A DNA stretch of 64,000 bases, taken from the NCBI RefSeq assembly GCF_002019665.1, contig NZ_KV917375.1, positions 1,534,390 to 1,598,389 of the forward strand, given 5' to 3'. The position numbers and the translations under genes were made by a program. The notes under the pieces are model-generated. The model worked only from the letters and a program-made list of their open reading frames with translations. It did not search any database and was not told the origin of the DNA. This document shows, piece by piece, positions 46,598 to 56,796 of the stretch (positions are counted from its first letter, which is position 1; every line of letters begins with the position of its first letter). Origin of the DNA: Sutcliffiella halmapala. GTDB taxonomy: Bacteria > Bacillota > Bacilli > Bacillales > Bacillaceae_I.

Positions 46598-46981
46598 TTC
46601 TTCCACAATTACTTTGAAACTCATAACTGCATGGCCAGCCCCACATAAAATGCTACATCTACCTTCAAATTCTCCCACTTTATCCGCTGAAAAAATCTCA
46701 GGACTTTTGTCAGTTAGCGTGATTTTCAGTGCTGGAACTTGAATCCCATGCTCTACAGCATTGGAGCTTTCTAATGTCAACTTAACTATTTCGCCTTTTT
46801 TAACGATGATTTCTGCTGGTTCAAAATAAAAATCTTCTAATTCTGGACCTGTGTGACCAACAATTGTAATTTCACGATCAGCTTCAAGTATCACTTTTTT
46901 CTCAGGTAAGGCAGTATTTCCACATCCGCTAATAATAAGAATCAAACTAAGTAGAAGGATGCTAAATATATGTTTCATCAT
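46595..46981 (-). CDS. Lipoprotein with CuA-like cupredoxin domain
   Basis: 128 residues. Lipoprotein signal with lipobox IISGC (Cys20). The mature part is a cupredoxin fold with the ligand set of the CuA centre of cytochrome oxidase subunit II: His78 (VEHGIQVP) and CSILCGAGHAVM giving Cys109, Cys113, His117 and Met120. The usual Glu between the two Cys is replaced by Ile-Leu, but that residue binds through its backbone. No oxidase or N2O-reductase gene is adjacent. Probably binds copper outside the membrane; role (oxidase assembly, electron carrier) unknown. Confidence 0.85.
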   Translation of the reverse strand: MMKHIFSILLLSLILIISGCGNTALPEKKVILEADREITIVGHTGPELEDFYFEPAEIIVKKGEIVKLTLESSNAVEHGIQVPALKITLTDKSPEIFSADKVGEFEGRCSILCGAGHAVMSFKVIVEE

Positions 46982-47136
46982 TTCTTCCCCTTAAATGCAA
47001 TTTTTTTCATTATAAGGGGGAATGTAATAGGTGTCGACTAATTGAAAGTGTTTTCTTAAAAAAGAACTAATTAGTTGATTTTGTCCCTATCTATCCACTA
47101 TAATGTTCTTTAAAAAGAACGAAAGGAAGGGTGGTT

Positions 47137-47436
47137 TTGAATAAGCTACTTTTTACCTTACTAATCTTACATTTGTTCGACACAAGTGCAACTTTTCTTG
47201 GGTTAAAGCTAAAGCTTGTGGAAGAAGCTAATCCACTTATGCATCATCTATATGAAAAAGATCCATTGCTCTTCCTTGTGGTGAAACTAGGCTTTTCTTT
47301 CCTTCTCCTTCTTTTCATTCTCAAAAAGGAATTCGTTTCTTCGATCATCGTAAAATACATAAGTGTTGTTGCGGTAATTTGTTATAGCCTTGTCTTTGGA
47401 ATACATGTTTTTTGGATGTATCGTTTTTTAATCTAA
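47137..47436 (+). CDS. DUF5658-like small membrane protein
   Basis: 99 residues from TTG 47137 (AAAGGAAGG 6 nt upstream; an in-frame GTG at 47131 is less well placed). Three membrane helices and the family-type LHLFDTSATFLGL plus EEANPLMHHLYE. Function unknown. Confidence 0.75.
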   Translation: MNKLLFTLLILHLFDTSATFLGLKLKLVEEANPLMHHLYEKDPLLFLVVKLGFSFLLLLFILKKEFVSSIIVKYISVVAVICYSLVFGIHVFWMYRFLI

Positions 47437-47439
47437 AAC

Positions 47440-47471
47440 GCATAATGGTAGGACTTTATCTACCATTATGC
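47440..47471. terminator. Hairpin between convergent DUF5658 and yqhG genes
   Basis: Perfect 12-bp stem GCATAATGGTAG/CTACCATTATGC overlapping the yqhG stop; T runs are short. Confidence 0.6.
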
Positions 47472-48274
47472 ACTCTATTGATAAAAGCTTGCGTTAAATA
47501 GAACATGCCACCGTTTATTATAGTCACATGAATTTTCGGCTCATATTGCTCCTGTAAGGCTTTTTTTTCTGTTTGATACGATTCAGGCTTTTCCTCTTCA
47601 TCTTCATAGAAATGGTTTAATAGCTGTAAATCCTTTTCCCACCGAGCTCTCGCCTCATCTGCCCATGTGTGGTCCTCGCTTGCAATAAACCCATTTACAT
47701 AATGCTCTAATCTAGTAAGGCCGCTTGTAGGCATGATGATAGGAGACATCGTAAAACAGAAATCTGGAATCTTAGGAGTTACTTCTGTTTGTTGCAATAC
47801 TTGTTGAAAACCTTCGACAATACTACCAGTTATTAAATGAATTCCTAGTGATAGAATAACGTCTTTTTTACGATCACATTGATAACTGATCTTGACATTA
47901 ACATTTAACCAAGGGTGTAGCGGAAGGTGACCAGCAGAAGGTGGAATTTGTACATCTTCATATAGGCGAATGTATCCAGCCAACCGCTTTGTTGATTCGA
48001 AAATTTGGTGTAGCCTTGGTGAACCAAAATGGACAGTATCCCCTTTAAGATCTTCTGGTGCTACCGTGTTATCGGTAATAAGTGTTAATTGCATTGGGTT
48101 AGGAACGCCACCAGTTTTCTCGAGATAGTGCCAATAAAAAGGTCGATTCATTAGCTCCTTATCCATTTCAATGGAAAGCTGGACAGCTAAATGGCTATTC
48201 GTATTCTCCATAACTTCACAGCTGTTTGCGGTAAAATAGCGCTCCAGAAATTTATGAATTTCCTGCTGCTGCAT
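47456..48274 (-). CDS. yqhG: YqhG family protein
   Basis: 272 residues, cytosolic: MQQQEIHKFLERYFTANSCEVMENTNSHLAVQLSIEMDKELMNRPFYWHYLEKTGG is split here only by reading order and matches YqhG; the C terminus (PKIHVTIINGGMFYLTQAFI) is also typical. Follows yqhH with a 23-nt overlap, as in B. subtilis. Function unknown. Confidence 0.9.
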   Translation of the reverse strand: MQQQEIHKFLERYFTANSCEVMENTNSHLAVQLSIEMDKELMNRPFYWHYLEKTGGVPNPMQLTLITDNTVAPEDLKGDTVHFGSPRLHQIFESTKRLAGYIRLYEDVQIPPSAGHLPLHPWLNVNVKISYQCDRKKDVILSLGIHLITGSIVEGFQQVLQQTEVTPKIPDFCFTMSPIIMPTSGLTRLEHYVNGFIASEDHTWADEARARWEKDLQLLNHFYEDEEEKPESYQTEKKALQEQYEPKIHVTIINGGMFYLTQAFINRVHNGR

Positions 48275-49949
48275 GGGGCTCTTCCTCCTTTTTCAATTGA
48301 TCAGCAAACTCAATAATCGAAGAGAGATTCTCCATTTTAATCTTCATTTCTCCTTCTGACTTGGAATGAAGCATAATATCTTGAATATGCTCTTCTAAAT
48401 TTTTTATCTCCATCTTCGTGAGAATATCATCCAACTCCCCAATTACCCGTTCAAATAAATTAATTTTTTCATATAAAAGCTTTAAAATATGCTCTTCCAC
48501 AGTATTGGTTGTTGCAAAATTATAGATATGCACATCGCGTTCTTGACCTAGTCGATGTATCCTTCCGATACGTTGTTCTAGCCTCATTGGATTCCATGGT
48601 AGATCATAATTAATGATGTGATTACAAAACTGAAGGTTGATACCTTCTCCTCCAGCTTCTGTTGCAATCAAAACTTGCGTATGCTTTTTGAAAAGTTCCT
48701 TCATCCAATCCTTTTTACCACGTTTAAATCCTCCCCGAAAAGGAACCGAGGTTATACCATGTTGTTTTAAGAACCATTGTAAGTACAATTGCGTCGCACG
48801 GTATTCCGTGAAAATAATGACTTTATCATTAACCTTCTGAATTAATTCTAAGACTTTTTCTGCCTTGGAGTTCTTACCAACAAGGTCAATTTTTTGAAAA
48901 ATATTCATTAACGCTGGTGGTGGTTGATAGTGTGGATTTTCCTGTTGCTTTCGCTCAATCATATTTTTCACCGTATAATAAACGGCTTCTCTGCTGCTAC
49001 ATGCTTCTCGTTGTAACGTCATAATAGCGAATTGACTAGTAACCGTAAAAGTAGGATCTATTTTTAATTGATTAATGGAGTCGTATAAATCTTGCTCCTC
49101 CTTCGAAAATTCAATCATACAAGATTCCACATGCCGTTTCGGCCAATCAATACCTGTATCGCCACGACGATTCCGAATCATGACCTTGTTTACTAACTCT
49201 TTTAAGTATTCATCATTATCAAGATTGCGGTCCTTCGCACGAAATACTTCTAAAAAATTACTTTGGCTACCGAGATGCCCGGGTTTGAGGAGGGAGACTA
49301 AGTTGAAGATTTCCTCCACTTTATTTTGAATTGGTGTCGCGGTCAGCAGGAGACAAAATTTCTTTTTTAAGTTTTGAACAAATTCATAGTTTTTCGTTTT
49401 ATTATTCTTTAATTTATGAGCTTCATCGATAATGACCATGTCATATTCCAGACCATTAATGATTTCGCGATGAGGGCTTCTCTTGGCTGTATCAATAGAC
49501 GAAACGACGACATCACATTGCTCCCAGACATAGCTTTTGCGCTGAGCAACAGCTGGAATGTAGAATTTTTGATATAGTTCGACCGACCATTGTGATACTA
49601 AAGAAGCCGGTACTAAGATAAGAACCTTTTTCACTAAACCCCGAATCATGTATTCTTTTAAAATAAGTCCAGCTTCAATTGTTTTTCCTAGCCCCACTTC
49701 ATCTGCAAGAATAGCTTTACCGTTCATTTCTTCCACTACATTTCTTGCAACCTCTAGCTGGTGAGGAAGAGGAGTTAATTGTGGCAAATGTGAAGGCGCT
49801 AGTAATCCCTCAAACTCAGGAATACTTAAGTGATTCTCTACTTCTAACGCCAATTTAAATAATTCAAAGTTCGCCCATGGTCCGTCATCTTCCATTCTTT
49901 TTAGTAATTCTTTCTGCCAGTCTTTATCAAAAACTATCTCCACATTCAT
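48252..49949 (-). CDS. yqhH: SNF2-family DEAD/DEAH helicase YqhH
   Basis: 565 residues from ATG 49949 (AAAGGATG upstream). Swi2/Snf2-type ATPase: Walker A LADEVGLGKTIEAGLIL, VIIDEAHKLKN (DEAH box), LLTATPIQNKVEEI, motif V ATEAGGEGINLQFC, and motif VI LEQRIGRIHRLGQ. Probably remodels protein-nucleic acid complexes; RapA-like relatives recycle RNA polymerase. Divergent from gcvT across the riboswitch region, matching B. subtilis yqhH. Confidence 0.94.
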   Translation of the reverse strand: MNVEIVFDKDWQKELLKRMEDDGPWANFELFKLALEVENHLSIPEFEGLLAPSHLPQLTPLPHQLEVARNVVEEMNGKAILADEVGLGKTIEAGLILKEYMIRGLVKKVLILVPASLVSQWSVELYQKFYIPAVAQRKSYVWEQCDVVVSSIDTAKRSPHREIINGLEYDMVIIDEAHKLKNNKTKNYEFVQNLKKKFCLLLTATPIQNKVEEIFNLVSLLKPGHLGSQSNFLEVFRAKDRNLDNDEYLKELVNKVMIRNRRGDTGIDWPKRHVESCMIEFSKEEQDLYDSINQLKIDPTFTVTSQFAIMTLQREACSSREAVYYTVKNMIERKQQENPHYQPPPALMNIFQKIDLVGKNSKAEKVLELIQKVNDKVIIFTEYRATQLYLQWFLKQHGITSVPFRGGFKRGKKDWMKELFKKHTQVLIATEAGGEGINLQFCNHIINYDLPWNPMRLEQRIGRIHRLGQERDVHIYNFATTNTVEEHILKLLYEKINLFERVIGELDDILTKMEIKNLEEHIQDIMLHSKSEGEMKIKMENLSSIIEFADQLKKEEEPHAAAGNS

Positions 49950-50271
49950 GCGTGAGCATCCTTTCTGAATCATCCAATATTTAGTGTATAAAAAATAGAT
50001 AGCGGTTACATTGGTTATTGGTATTCATAACTTCGTTTAAATCCGAACAATTAGCTATATAAAAATAATAATGTTATGTGTTTTTATATTGCCAGACCCC
50101 ATTATCTAATGGTAGGATAATAGTGAGCTTTGAAAGGTGATTTTACCTATAATGGTTATTTATAATAATTTGAAATCTAGGCGTGAATAGGGCTTGTTTT
50201 GTTTTTGATTATAAGTTTCTGCTACTTTTCCTTTATTATTAACCATATTTAGCAAAATTATATATTCGCGA
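49950..50271. other. Divergent promoter region between yqhH and the glycine riboswitch
   Basis: About 320 bp, strongly AT-rich. ATTATC and GATAAT (around 50101-50123) form a short inverted repeat. No ORF or RNA gene seen apart from probable promoters for both directions. Confidence 0.5.
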
Positions 50272-50455
50272 ATGAGAGCAGGGGGAGAGACTACCGAAGT
50301 TTGGTGGCGCCGAAGGAGCAAGCAAAGTAATTTGTGAATCTCTCAGGCAAAAAGACTCTTGTTTGACGCATCTCTGGAGAGCGTTCAACAACTAGATGAA
50401 CCACCAAAGGGGCAAACCTTACATAAGGTAAACTTTCAGGTGCCAAGGACAGAGG
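50272..50455 (+). promoter_or_regulatory. Tandem glycine riboswitch upstream of gcvT
   Basis: Two aptamers in series. The first runs from about 50273 (GAGAGCAGGGGGAGAGACT, GGTGGCGCCGAAGGAGCAA, AATCTCTCAGGCAAAAAGAC), the second from about 50363 (GCATCTCTGGAGAGCG, CCACCAAAGGGGCAAACC, CTTTCAGGTGCCAAGGACAGA). These are the conserved glycine-aptamer strings. Glycine binding prevents formation of the following terminator and turns on gcvT-gcvPA-gcvPB. Confidence 0.95.
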
Positions 50456-50493
50456 AACTCTACTTAAAAAGGAGTTTCTCTGTCCTTTTTTTG
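50447..50493 (+). terminator. Glycine riboswitch expression platform terminator
   Basis: GGACAGAG-AACTC pairs with GAGTT-CTCTGTCC, followed by T7; its 5' arm overlaps the end of aptamer II. Confidence 0.88.
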
Positions 50494-50552
50494 AGGAAAC
50501 ACAGAAGAAATGTAGGTTTCATTCTTTTATTAAGCTAAGGAGGAGAAAAGCA

Positions 50553-51647
50553 ATGACTGAATTAAAAAGAACTCCGTTGTTTGAAGTGTATAAGGATTAT
50601 GGTGCGAAAACCATCGATTTTGGTGGCTGGGACCTACCTGTTCAATTCTCTAGTATTAAAGAAGAGCACGAAGCTGTTCGCACAAAAGCTGGACTTTTCG
50701 ATGTTTCACATATGGGTGAAATCGAAGTAAAAGGCAAAGATAGCCTAGCTTACCTACAAAAAATGATGACAAATGATATTTCCAAACTAAAAGATGGCGG
50801 AGCACAATATACAGCAATGTGTTACGCAAACGGTGGAACAGTGGATGATTTGCTTGTGTACAAAAAAGCAGACGAAGACTATCTACTAGTAGTGAATGCC
50901 TCTAATATTGAAAAGGATTTTGACTGGTTAGTAAGTCATGTGACAGAAGAGGTCGAAGTAACGAATATATCTGATTCGATTGCACAGCTTGCTATTCAAG
51001 GTCCGTTAGCAGAACAAGCGCTTCAAAAATTAACAAACACAGACCTATCTGAAATTAAATTTTTTAAATTTAAAGAAAATGTAGAAATAAATGGAGTGGC
51101 TGCACTCGTTTCCAGAACTGGCTATACAGGGGAAGATGGATTTGAAATCTATTGTCTAAAAGAACATGCAGTAGAGCTATGGAATGCTATTTTAAAAGAC
51201 GAGAGCGTCGTACCTTGTGGCCTAGGTGCTCGTGACACACTTCGCTTTGAAGCAAACTTAGCATTGTATGGACAGGAATTATCCAAAGACATTACCCCAC
51301 TTGAAGCAGGAATTGGCTTTGCGGTAAAAACAAACAAAGAAGAAGATTTCTTTGGTAAAGAAGTATTGAAAGACCAGAAAGAAAACGGCGTACCACGTAA
51401 ATTAGTTGGGATCGAGATGATAGATAAGGGGATCCCACGCCACGGATATGAAGTATATGTTGGGGAAGAATTGATTGGTGAGGTTACGACTGGAACACAA
51501 TCGCCAACATTAAAGAAGAATATCGGGTTAGCCCTATTAAAGAAAGATTTTACAGAGCTTGAAACAGAAGTAGAGGTACAGGTTCGTAAAAAACGTCTAA
51601 AAGCAAAAATTATAAAAACACCATTTTATCAACGTCCAAAAAACTAA
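50553..51647 (+). CDS. gcvT: Glycine cleavage system T protein (aminomethyltransferase)
   Basis: 364 residues. Transfers the aminomethyl carbon from lipoylated H protein to tetrahydrofolate and releases ammonia. Shows [59 protein letters not shown] and the C-terminal [20 protein letters not shown]. First gene under the glycine riboswitch; AAGGAGGAG upstream. Confidence 0.96.
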   Translation: MTELKRTPLFEVYKDYGAKTIDFGGWDLPVQFSSIKEEHEAVRTKAGLFDVSHMGEIEVKGKDSLAYLQKMMTNDISKLKDGGAQYTAMCYANGGTVDDLLVYKKADEDYLLVVNASNIEKDFDWLVSHVTEEVEVTNISDSIAQLAIQGPLAEQALQKLTNTDLSEIKFFKFKENVEINGVAALVSRTGYTGEDGFEIYCLKEHAVELWNAILKDESVVPCGLGARDTLRFEANLALYGQELSKDITPLEAGIGFAVKTNKEEDFFGKEVLKDQKENGVPRKLVGIEMIDKGIPRHGYEVYVGEELIGEVTTGTQSPTLKKNIGLALLKKDFTELETEVEVQVRKKRLKAKIIKTPFYQRPKN

Positions 51648-51666
51648 GTGGAGAGGGGCTTTCAAC

Positions 51667-53013
51667 ATGAAACATCGTTATTTACCGATGACAGACCAAG
51701 ATATTCAAGAGATGTTACAGTTAATTGGAGTATCATCGATCGATGAGTTATTCGCTGACATTCCTGAAAGTGTTCGTTTTGATGGAGAATTAAAAATTAA
51801 ACAAGCTAAATCAGAATCTGAGTTAATGCGAGAGCTTAGTGACTTAGCAGCAAAAAATAAAGACTTAAGAAAACATGCATCTTTCTTAGGTGCTGGTGTT
51901 TACGACCATTACATGCCAGTAATCGTCGATCATGTTATCTCTCGTTCGGAATTCTATACAGCTTACACACCATATCAACCAGAAATCTCTCAAGGGGAGC
52001 TTCAAGCAATCTTTGAATTCCAATCCATGATTTGTGAGTTAACTGGAATGGATGTAGCGAACTCTTCCATGTATGACGGACCTACTTCCTTTGCAGAATC
52101 TGCTATGCTTGCATGCGGACATACAAAAAAGAAGAAAGTACTTATTTCTGGCGCAGTACATCCTGAAGCGAAGGCAGTTGTTCAATCTTATGCGAAAGGT
52201 CAATACATCGAAGTTGTCGAAATTCCAACGAAAAACGGTGTAACAGACGTAGCGGCATTAGAAGAAATGATGTCTAGTGATATTGCAGCGGTGATGGTTC
52301 AATACCCTAACTTCTTTGGTCAAATTGAACCACTTCAAGAAATAGAGAAAATTGCACACACAGACAAAGGAATGTTTATCGTTTCCTCTAACCCGCTAGC
52401 ACTTGGAGCATTAACACCTCCTGGTAAATTCGGTGCTGATATCGTAGTAGGGGACGCTCAACCATTTGGTATCCCAACTCAATTTGGTGGACCTCATTGT
52501 GGTTATTTTGCGGTAACGACTAAATTAATGCGTAAAGTTCCAGGTAGATTAGTAGGGCAAACAGTGGATGAAGAAGGACAAAGAGGATTTGTTCTAACGC
52601 TTCAAGCGCGTGAACAGCATATTCGTCGTGACAAAGCGACTTCCAATATTTGTTCCAACCAAGCATTAAATGCTCTTGCAGCATCTGTTGCGATGACAGC
52701 GCTTGGCAAAAAAGGCGTGAAAGAAATGGCGATTCAAAACATCCAAAAAGCACACTATACAAAGAACTTATTAGAAGAAAAGGGTGTAAACGTTACATTT
52801 AACGGCCCATTTTTCAATGAATTCGTTGTAAAGCTACCTAAACCAATTAAAGAAGTAAATCGTAATCTTTTAGATAAAGGAATTATCGGGGGCTATGATT
52901 TAGGAACGTATTATCCAGAACTTGAAAATCATATGCTTCTTGCGGTAACAGAATTACGTACAAAAGAAGAAATCGAGACACTTGCGAGAGAATTGGGGGA
53001 TGGCAATGAATAA
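51667..53013 (+). CDS. gcvPA: Glycine dehydrogenase (decarboxylating) subunit 1
   Basis: 448 residues. P protein N-terminal half, PLP-dependent decarboxylation of glycine. Starts [20 protein letters not shown]; includes [36 protein letters not shown] and [18 protein letters not shown]. Overlaps gcvPB by 8 nt; the two subunits form the heterotetramer. Confidence 0.96.
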   Translation: MKHRYLPMTDQDIQEMLQLIGVSSIDELFADIPESVRFDGELKIKQAKSESELMRELSDLAAKNKDLRKHASFLGAGVYDHYMPVIVDHVISRSEFYTAYTPYQPEISQGELQAIFEFQSMICELTGMDVANSSMYDGPTSFAESAMLACGHTKKKKVLISGAVHPEAKAVVQSYAKGQYIEVVEIPTKNGVTDVAALEEMMSSDIAAVMVQYPNFFGQIEPLQEIEKIAHTDKGMFIVSSNPLALGALTPPGKFGADIVVGDAQPFGIPTQFGGPHCGYFAVTTKLMRKVPGRLVGQTVDEEGQRGFVLTLQAREQHIRRDKATSNICSNQALNALAASVAMTALGKKGVKEMAIQNIQKAHYTKNLLEEKGVNVTFNGPFFNEFVVKLPKPIKEVNRNLLDKGIIGGYDLGTYYPELENHMLLAVTELRTKEEIETLARELGDGNE

Positions 53014-54475
53014 GCAACAAGATCAACCACTAATATTCGAACTTTCTAGAGAAGGCCGAATCGGCTATAGCTTACCAGAAAATGATGTGCCAGAAATCGA
53101 TTTAGCTGATATTTTCCCAGCAGAATTCATTCGTACCGAAGAACCAAATTTACCAGAAGTATCAGAACTAGACATTATGCGTCACTATACAGCACTAAGC
53201 AATCGTAACCATGGTGTAGATTCTGGATTCTATCCATTAGGTTCTTGTACGATGAAATACAATCCGAAAATTAATGAAAATGTTGCACGCTTCCCTGGCT
53301 TTGCTCATATTCATCCATTGCAGGACGAGTCTACGGTTCAAGGTGCATTAGAATTAATGCATGACCTACAAGAACATTTAATCGAAATTACGGGGATGGA
53401 CGAAGTGACACTTCAGCCAGCAGCCGGTGCTCACGGTGAGTGGACAGGATTAATGATGATCCGTGCTTACCATGAAGCAAACAATGATACAAAGCGTACA
53501 AAAGTAATTGTTCCGGATTCTGCACACGGAACAAACCCAGCATCTGCTACGGTTGCAGGTCTTGAAACCATTACGGTAAAATCAGACGAAAACGGTCTTG
53601 TAGACTTAGAAGATTTAAGAAGAGTAGTGGGTGAGGACACAGCGGCATTAATGCTTACTAACCCTAATACACTTGGACTTTTTGAAGAAAATATTTTAGA
53701 AATGGCACGCATCGTCCACGAAGCTGGCGGTAAGCTTTACTATGATGGAGCTAACTTAAATGCGGTATTAAGCAAAGCACGTCCTGGAGATATGGGCTTT
53801 GACGTTGTTCACTTAAACTTACACAAAACATTCACAGGTCCTCACGGTGGCGGTGGTCCGGGTTCAGGTCCAGTAGGTGTGAAAGCAGACTTAATTCCAT
53901 ATTTACCGAAACCACTTGTTGTGAAAAAAGAAGATGGTAGCTTCGGATTCGATTACGACCGTCCAGAATCAATCGGTCGTGTGAAGCCGTTCTACGGAAA
54001 CTTCGGTATTAACGTTCGTGCCTATACGTATATTCGCTCCATGGGTCCAGATGGCTTAAAAGCAGTTACTGAATATGCGGTTCTAAATGCAAATTACATG
54101 ATGCGTCGTTTAGCAGAGCACTATGATTTACCATTCGACAGACATTGTAAGCATGAGTTCGTATTATCTGGTAAGCGTCAGAAGAAGCTAGGCGTGCGTA
54201 CACTTGATATTGCAAAACGCTTGCTAGACTTCGGCTACCATCCACCAACCATCTACTTCCCATTGAATGTAGAGGAATGTATCATGATCGAGCCTACAGA
54301 AACGGAATCAAAAGAAACGTTAGATTCATTTATTGAGGCGATGATCCAAATTGCGAAAGAAGCAGAAGAAAATCCAGAAGTGGTCCAAGAAGCACCACAT
54401 ACAACGGTAATTAAACGTTTAGATGAAACACTTGCTGCACGTAAGCCTGTGTTGCGATATATTAAAGAAGCTTAA
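53006..54475 (+). CDS. gcvPB: Glycine dehydrogenase (decarboxylating) subunit 2
   Basis: 489 residues from ATG 53006 (GGGGG 7 nt upstream; the longer frame to 52982 lies within gcvPA). Carries the PLP lysine in [20 protein letters not shown], plus [14 protein letters not shown] and [11 protein letters not shown]. Ends the gcv operon, with a terminator 9 nt after the stop. Confidence 0.96.
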   Translation: MNKQQDQPLIFELSREGRIGYSLPENDVPEIDLADIFPAEFIRTEEPNLPEVSELDIMRHYTALSNRNHGVDSGFYPLGSCTMKYNPKINENVARFPGFAHIHPLQDESTVQGALELMHDLQEHLIEITGMDEVTLQPAAGAHGEWTGLMMIRAYHEANNDTKRTKVIVPDSAHGTNPASATVAGLETITVKSDENGLVDLEDLRRVVGEDTAALMLTNPNTLGLFEENILEMARIVHEAGGKLYYDGANLNAVLSKARPGDMGFDVVHLNLHKTFTGPHGGGGPGSGPVGVKADLIPYLPKPLVVKKEDGSFGFDYDRPESIGRVKPFYGNFGINVRAYTYIRSMGPDGLKAVTEYAVLNANYMMRRLAEHYDLPFDRHCKHEFVLSGKRQKKLGVRTLDIAKRLLDFGYHPPTIYFPLNVEECIMIEPTETESKETLDSFIEAMIQIAKEAEENPEVVQEAPHTTVIKRLDETLAARKPVLRYIKEA

Positions 54476-54484
54476 GTTTTTGGG

Positions 54485-54515
54485 GCAGCGATCCGTTTTG
54501 GATCGCTGCTTTCTT
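54485..54515 (+). terminator. gcv operon terminator
   Basis: GCAGCGATCC-GTTTT-GGATCGCTGC followed by TTTCTTT. Confidence 0.85.
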
Positions 54516-54551
54516 TAGGTTATGGGAATAAATGGGGGATTCGGCTAATTT

Positions 54552-54698
54552 GGACGAATACTATCCAAAATCGGCCGAATGAAGTTTAATTTTGGACGAA
54601 TGCTACCCAAAATCGGTCGAATGAAGTTTAATTTTGGACGAATATCACCCAAAACCGGACGAATACCAACCCAACTTGGACGAATAGAGTCTGACTTT
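54552..54698. repeat. Seven-unit 21-bp tandem repeat
   Basis: Units begin at 54552, 54573, 54594, 54615, 54636, 54657 and 54678, each GG-N-CGAAT followed by a variable part. Odd units 1, 3 and 5 continue to CCAAAA(T/C)C; units 2 and 4 continue GAAGTTTAATTTT, giving a 42-bp higher period. TTTTGG and CCAAAA flank units 3 and 5 as inverted pairs. Decayed units (GAATGAAAT..., TCGAATCTT) follow to about 54740. The minus strand is open and would encode heptads with IRP, but has no credible start signal. Confidence 0.9.
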
Positions 54699-54833
54699 GA
54701 ATGAAATCTTCTCAAAACACAGTCGAATCTTGTAAATAAACGGTTATTACCAGCTACTCGATCAATCAATTGACACTTCTCAACTCACTCGGAAAGATTT
54801 ATGATAAAAGTAGACACAAGGGGAGGGATAAAG

Positions 54834-55331
54834 ATGTATTACGAGCAAACATATGAAGCGAGAAAAGAATTACTTCACTTATTAGAAACCTTAAACGATG
54901 AACTACTGCACCAAAAGGAGAATCCTGAATTATGGTCCGTAAGTGAAAATGTGGAACATCTATACTTAATTGAAACCAAAATCATTAAAGGGTTGAAAGC
55001 AGCAATTCAAACAAAGTTAACCGTTGAAGCGAAAGATATAAATTTGGAGAAGCTACTCGCCAATCGTACGTATAAAGTAAAGGCGCCAGAAGATTTAATC
55101 CCAACTAGTAAACGATATACGAAAGACGAATTAATAGAGCTCTTAAAACAGTCAAGAAGTAACCTTGAAGCTTTTGTTAAAGAAGTAGACGATGCATCCT
55201 TGAATCAGTATGGTTTTAATCACCGCTGGATTGGTGACTTATCTGTACAACAATGGGTTCAATTAATTGGCTACCATGAAAGACGCCATATCAATCAGAT
55301 TAATGAGACTTTACGCAGCACTGCACAATAA
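54834..55331 (+). CDS. DinB-family protein
   Basis: 165 residues from ATG 54834 (GGGGAGGG upstream; the in-frame ATG at 54801 lacks one). Four-helix DinB/YfiT-type metalloprotein: WSVSENVEHLYLIETKII (His in helix 2) and QWVQLIGYHERRHINQI (two further His). Metal-dependent members include thiol transferases using bacillithiol or mycothiol; the substrate here is unknown. Confidence 0.88.
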   Translation: MYYEQTYEARKELLHLLETLNDELLHQKENPELWSVSENVEHLYLIETKIIKGLKAAIQTKLTVEAKDINLEKLLANRTYKVKAPEDLIPTSKRYTKDELIELLKQSRSNLEAFVKEVDDASLNQYGFNHRWIGDLSVQQWVQLIGYHERRHINQINETLRSTAQ

Positions 55332-55343
55332 ATACGAACAAAA

Positions 55344-55380
55344 AAAGAGCACTTACTTCTAACCATGTAAGTGCTCTTTA
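55344..55380. terminator. Bidirectional terminator
   Basis: AAAGAGCACTTAC pairs with GTAAGTGCTCTTT between convergent DinB and yqhL genes. Confidence 0.85.
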
Positions 55381-55383
55381 TCT

Positions 55384-55767
55384 TTAGTTCTTTGTTCTAA
55401 TTTTTCCGCCCCATTGCTTAAATCCACCTTTTAGCTGATAAAGCTGGTTGTAGCCTTTACGTTTTAGCATATTAGCTGCACGGCCACTGCGTAAAGTGTT
55501 TTGGCAATAAATATAGATTGGTTGATCGGAACGAACTTCTTTCATTCTCATTTTTAATTGAGAGAGCGGAATATTTCTTGCTCCTAAAATGTGTCCACCT
55601 TCGTACTCTTTTTGTTCGCGCACATCAATTAGTTGCGCTTTGCGGTATCCAGCGCGAAACTCATCCTCTGTTAAAGTAGTTAGAATTCTGCGTTGGTAGA
55701 TAAACATGACAACAGAATAAGCAATAAATCCACCTAGAACTGCTAATAAAACATACAATGATGTCAA
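55384..55767 (-). CDS. yqhL: Membrane-anchored rhodanese YqhL
   Basis: 127 residues from TTG 55767 (AGAGGGG 8 nt upstream). An N-terminal helix (about 3-25) anchors a rhodanese domain with QLIDVREQKEYEGGHILGARNIPLSQL and the active-site loop YCQNTLRSGRAA (Cys, and Arg-Ser). Transfers sulfane sulfur in vitro; cellular role unknown. Place between gcv and lipM equals B. subtilis yqhL. Confidence 0.92.
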   Translation of the reverse strand: MTSLYVLLAVLGGFIAYSVVMFIYQRRILTTLTEDEFRAGYRKAQLIDVREQKEYEGGHILGARNIPLSQLKMRMKEVRSDQPIYIYCQNTLRSGRAANMLKRKGYNQLYQLKGGFKQWGGKIRTKN

Positions 55768-55930
55768 AGCTGACAACCCCTCTTTATCTTTTTCTTCCAA
55801 AGTATATTATATAAAAGGTTGGGCGAAATGTCATCCCTTGTCGATTTAAAAACTACCAAGCTTTAACTTTGAATAAGTGGTGCTGTTTTGATACACTAAA
55901 TCATCATACATAATAAAAGAGGTACGAACT

Positions 55931-56767
55931 ATGACAAAAGAAATTTGGAGATTTATTGATTCACAGGAACAGTCTCCTGCGTTTAATATGGCACTTGATG
56001 AAGCGTTATTAGATTGGCATAGCGAGGGGAAAATTCCTCCTACTATTCGATTTTACGGTTGGAATCCTCCGACTCTATCCATTGGTTATTTTCAAAAAGT
56101 CGAAAAAGAAATAAATATGGAACGAGTAAGAGAAGTGGGGTTAGGCTTTGTTAGAAGGCCTACTGGTGGTAGAGGTGTTCTTCACGATAAAGAATTAACT
56201 TATAGCGTCATTGTTTCCGAAGAGCACCCTGAAATGCCGCAGACAGTAACAGAAGCTTACCGGGTGATTTCAGAAGGTATTTTAGAAGGTTTTAAAGCAC
56301 TTGGTCTTGATGCTTACTTTGCCATTCCACGAACAGAAGAAGAAAAACAAGGATTAAAGAATCCAAGGTCCGCAGTGTGCTTTGATGCACCTTCCTGGTA
56401 TGAACTAGTGGTGGAGGGAAGAAAGGTAGCAGGAAGTGCTCAGACTCGTCAAAAGGGTGTCATTCTACAACACGGATCCATCTTACTAGATATAGATGAG
56501 GATTTACTATTTAGTTTATTTAATTACCCGAGTGATCGAGTGAAAGAACGGATGCAAAAGAATTTTAAAAACAAAGCGGTCGCAATCAATGCTTTGAGAG
56601 AAACGCCAGTAACGATTGCAGAAGCGAAAGAGGCTTTTTATAAAGGATTCGAAAAAGGTTTAAATATTCAACTAGAGCCTTATGAACTTTCCAAAGAAGA
56701 ACTGGCAGAGGTTCAAGGTATTATGGATAAAAAATATTCTACAGATGAGTGGAATTATAAAAGGTAA
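55931..56767 (+). CDS. lipM: Octanoyl-[acyl carrier protein]:protein N-octanoyltransferase LipM
   Basis: 278 residues. Moves octanoate from ACP to GcvH, the first step of lipoate assembly in Bacillus. Family strings: [83 protein letters not shown] (catalytic Cys, Lys) and [11 protein letters not shown]. Functional link to the nearby glycine cleavage genes, whose H protein it modifies. Confidence 0.95.
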   Translation: MTKEIWRFIDSQEQSPAFNMALDEALLDWHSEGKIPPTIRFYGWNPPTLSIGYFQKVEKEINMERVREVGLGFVRRPTGGRGVLHDKELTYSVIVSEEHPEMPQTVTEAYRVISEGILEGFKALGLDAYFAIPRTEEEKQGLKNPRSAVCFDAPSWYELVVEGRKVAGSAQTRQKGVILQHGSILLDIDEDLLFSLFNYPSDRVKERMQKNFKNKAVAINALRETPVTIAEAKEAFYKGFEKGLNIQLEPYELSKEELAEVQGIMDKKYSTDEWNYKR

Positions 56768-56796
56768 TGAGGAGTAAATTCCTCGTTACCTTTTTC
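56762..56796 (+). terminator. lipM terminator
   Basis: GGTAATGAGGA pairs with TCCTCGTTACC around GTAAAT, then TTTTT; overlaps the stop codon. Confidence 0.85.

Noticed and set aside
54552-54698. CRISPR array
   Set aside because: Units are contiguous with related sequence throughout; there are no unique spacers and no cas genes.
54545-54769. Minus-strand 74-codon ORF with IRP heptads
   Set aside because: It is the reading of a 21-bp tandem repeat, whose length is a multiple of three; the start is a weak TTG with no good ribosome site.
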